6,399 nt of DNA. It comes from Bifidobacteriaceae bacterium (lineage in GTDB: Bacteria > Actinomycetota > Actinomycetes > Actinomycetales > WQXJ01). The notes below the pieces were generated by a model that worked only from the letters and a program-made list of their open reading frames with translations, was not told where the DNA came from and searched no databases. Shown in pieces: positions 5,674-6,399 of the stretch (positions are counted from its first letter, which is position 1; every line of letters starts with the position of its first letter). The translations under genes and the position numbers were made by a program. Location: NCBI GenBank assembly GCA_031272565.1, contig JAISTN010000236.1, forward strand, positions 1 to 6,399, given 5' to 3'.

Positions 5674-5739
5674 GCGAAGGCAGCGCCGCCAGGGGGCTTC
5701 AGGAGCGCTGACCTGGGGTTATGTTTGCCGGTCTGCCGG

Positions 5740-5748
5740 TTGTCCACA
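5740..5748 (+). promoter_or_regulatory. DnaA-box-like 9-mer TTGTCCACA
   Basis: TTGTCCACA matches the DnaA box preferred in high-GC actinobacteria such as Streptomyces. It stands alone 130 bp upstream of ssb; no second good copy is nearby, so this is not an origin. A DnaA regulatory site for the ssb transcript is possible, but a single 9-mer may be chance. Confidence 0.4.
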
Positions 5749-5827
5749 GTCCGGAGGGACTGGCTGGGGACCACCTCGAAATCCGCCTTCAGGATGGGGT
5801 GGGCCGCGGTGGGCGCGGCTTAGTCCA

Positions 5828-5852
5828 GCCGGGCGGCAGGCGAGCCGCCGGC
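5828..5852 (+). promoter_or_regulatory. Stem-loop in the ssb leader
   Basis: The left arm GCCGGGCGGC (5828-5837) pairs with GCCGCCGGC (5844-5852) over 9 bp, with one bulged G and a 6-nt loop, ending 25 nt before the ssb start codon. It precedes an A-rich stretch and no T-run, so it is more likely a leader structure than a terminator. Such hairpins are also frequent by chance in GC-rich DNA. Confidence 0.4.
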
Positions 5853-5877
5853 GCGAAACGAAAGTGAGACAAGAACG

Positions 5878-6399
5878 ATGAACAACGAAACGCGGGTGTC
5901 GGTGTGCGGCTGGGTTGGCCGGGGGCCGGAGAAGCAAAGCAGCGGCAGCGGCGAATGGACGCGGTTCCGCCTGGGCACCACGCCGTGGTGGAAGGACGCC
6001 AACGGCCAGGCGATCTCATCACGCACCGAATGGTTCGATGTCCGGGTCAACCACCCGGCGCTGGCGGCCAATGTGCTGCTGTCGATCCGGAAGGGCGATC
6101 CGGTGATTGTGCACGGCCGCCTGCGCAGCGCCAGTTGGGAAGGCCAGGACGGCAAGCCGCACTGGGAGATGCAGATCGTGGCGGAAACCGTCGGGCCTGA
6201 TCTGCGCTGGGGCCATAGCACCTTCACGCGCTTCCGTCTGCCGGGGGCGGAGGCACCGGCCACGCCGGCCGAGGGCGAAGCCCGGCTGGGCCAGCCGGTG
6301 CCGGAGAGCCAGTTGGTGGAGGCCGGCGGCGGCGCTCTGGGCGCCTTGAGCCGGGCGGTCGAAGCTGCCCCGCCACTGGTCGACACGGCCATCTTCGAG
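5878..6399 (+). CDS. ssb: Single-stranded DNA-binding protein, actinobacterial type (3' end outside window)
   Basis: The frame opens at ATG 5878 and stays open to the window edge (174 codons seen). The N-terminal ~115 residues form an SSB OB-fold. They start MNNETRVSVCGWVG, continue with TRFRLGTTPWW and TEWFDVRVNHPALAANV, then have LSIRKGDPVIVHGRL, the family's strongest signature, and VAETVGPDLRWGHSTFTRF. The closing VGPDLRWG segment is typical of the actinobacterial SSB group often present beside a canonical replication SSB. SSB coats single-stranded DNA in replication, repair and recombination, normally as a tetramer. The tail after about residue 120 is Ala/Gly/Pro/Glu-rich and disordered; any acidic C-terminal tip is outside the window. 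A weak AAGTGAG (5862-5868) lies 9 nt before ATG. I infer it is a second-type SSB rather than the replicative one, because it is not next to rpsF or rpsR here. Confidence 0.92.
   Translation, partial: MNNETRVSVCGWVGRGPEKQSSGSGEWTRFRLGTTPWWKDANGQAISSRTEWFDVRVNHPALAANVLLSIRKGDPVIVHGRLRSASWEGQDGKPHWEMQIVAETVGPDLRWGHSTFTRFRLPGAEAPATPAEGEARLGQPVPESQLVEAGGGALGALSRAVEAAPPLVDTAIFE

Larger units (their letters stand above)
5481..5877. other. Intergenic region between GTPase operon and ssb (about 400 bp)
   Basis: No convincing gene is seen: the open frames crossing it are short, Arg/Gly/Pro-rich and lack recognisable motifs. It holds six degenerate copies of GCGCTGAYGGCC (5492, 5506, 5554, 5607, 5650, 5705), a perfect 10-bp inverted repeat (5635-5673), a DnaA-box-like 9-mer (5740-5748) and a stem-loop just upstream of ssb (5828-5852). 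I could not pick a convincing promoter for ssb. Confidence 0.6.

Noticed and set aside
4059..5774. 571-codon minus-strand open frame opposite the second GTPase
   Set aside because: Its translation is a low-information Arg/Pro/Gly/His-rich sequence caused by GC-rich codon bias; the sense frame carries all five G motifs.
5666..5881. Small 71-codon open frame before ssb
   Set aside because: It has Arg/Gly/Pro-rich composition and no recognisable motif, and it overlaps the ssb start.
5820..6392. Minus-strand open frame opposite ssb
   Set aside because: The plus strand encodes a clear SSB OB-fold.

Overview
The window reads as GC-rich actinobacterial chromosome (Actinomycetota). The coding regions have strongly GC-biased third positions. 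The gene content is typical of the phylum: a tRNA-His gene next to orn, a dynamin-like GTPase pair, and an actinobacterial-type single-stranded DNA-binding protein. I cannot name a genus.

Left edge (1-605): the 3' part of a large serine recombinase, visibly less GC-rich than the rest, runs straight into the 3' end of a tRNA-His gene on the opposite strand and ends on a stop codon inside that tRNA. This looks like the right boundary of an integrated element at tRNA-His. Chromosomal backbone appears to begin at the tRNA.

Middle (606-2188): orn (oligoribonuclease, minus strand) is followed by a gene-free stretch of about 600 bp up to tRNA-Arg(TCT). Most of that stretch is an array of about ten full or degenerate copies of a 22-bp repeat. 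Three point one way and the rest the other, mostly stepped by 41-42 bp (four helical turns). This is the least explained structure in the window.

Right half (2189-5480): two overlapping genes, very probably one operon, encode a pair of dynamin/Era-like GTPases. The first has an intact P-loop, degenerate downstream G motifs and a long Ala/Pro-rich insertion in its G domain. The second keeps all the G motifs.

Right edge (5481-6399): about 400 bp without a gene hold a perfect 10-bp inverted repeat, a DnaA-box-like 9-mer, a recurring 12-bp motif and a leader stem-loop. Then comes ssb, which runs off the end of the window.

Functionally, the backbone genes are housekeeping: RNA decay (orn), translation (two tRNAs), DNA maintenance (ssb) and a GTPase pair of uncertain role. 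The recombinase is the only clear mobile component.
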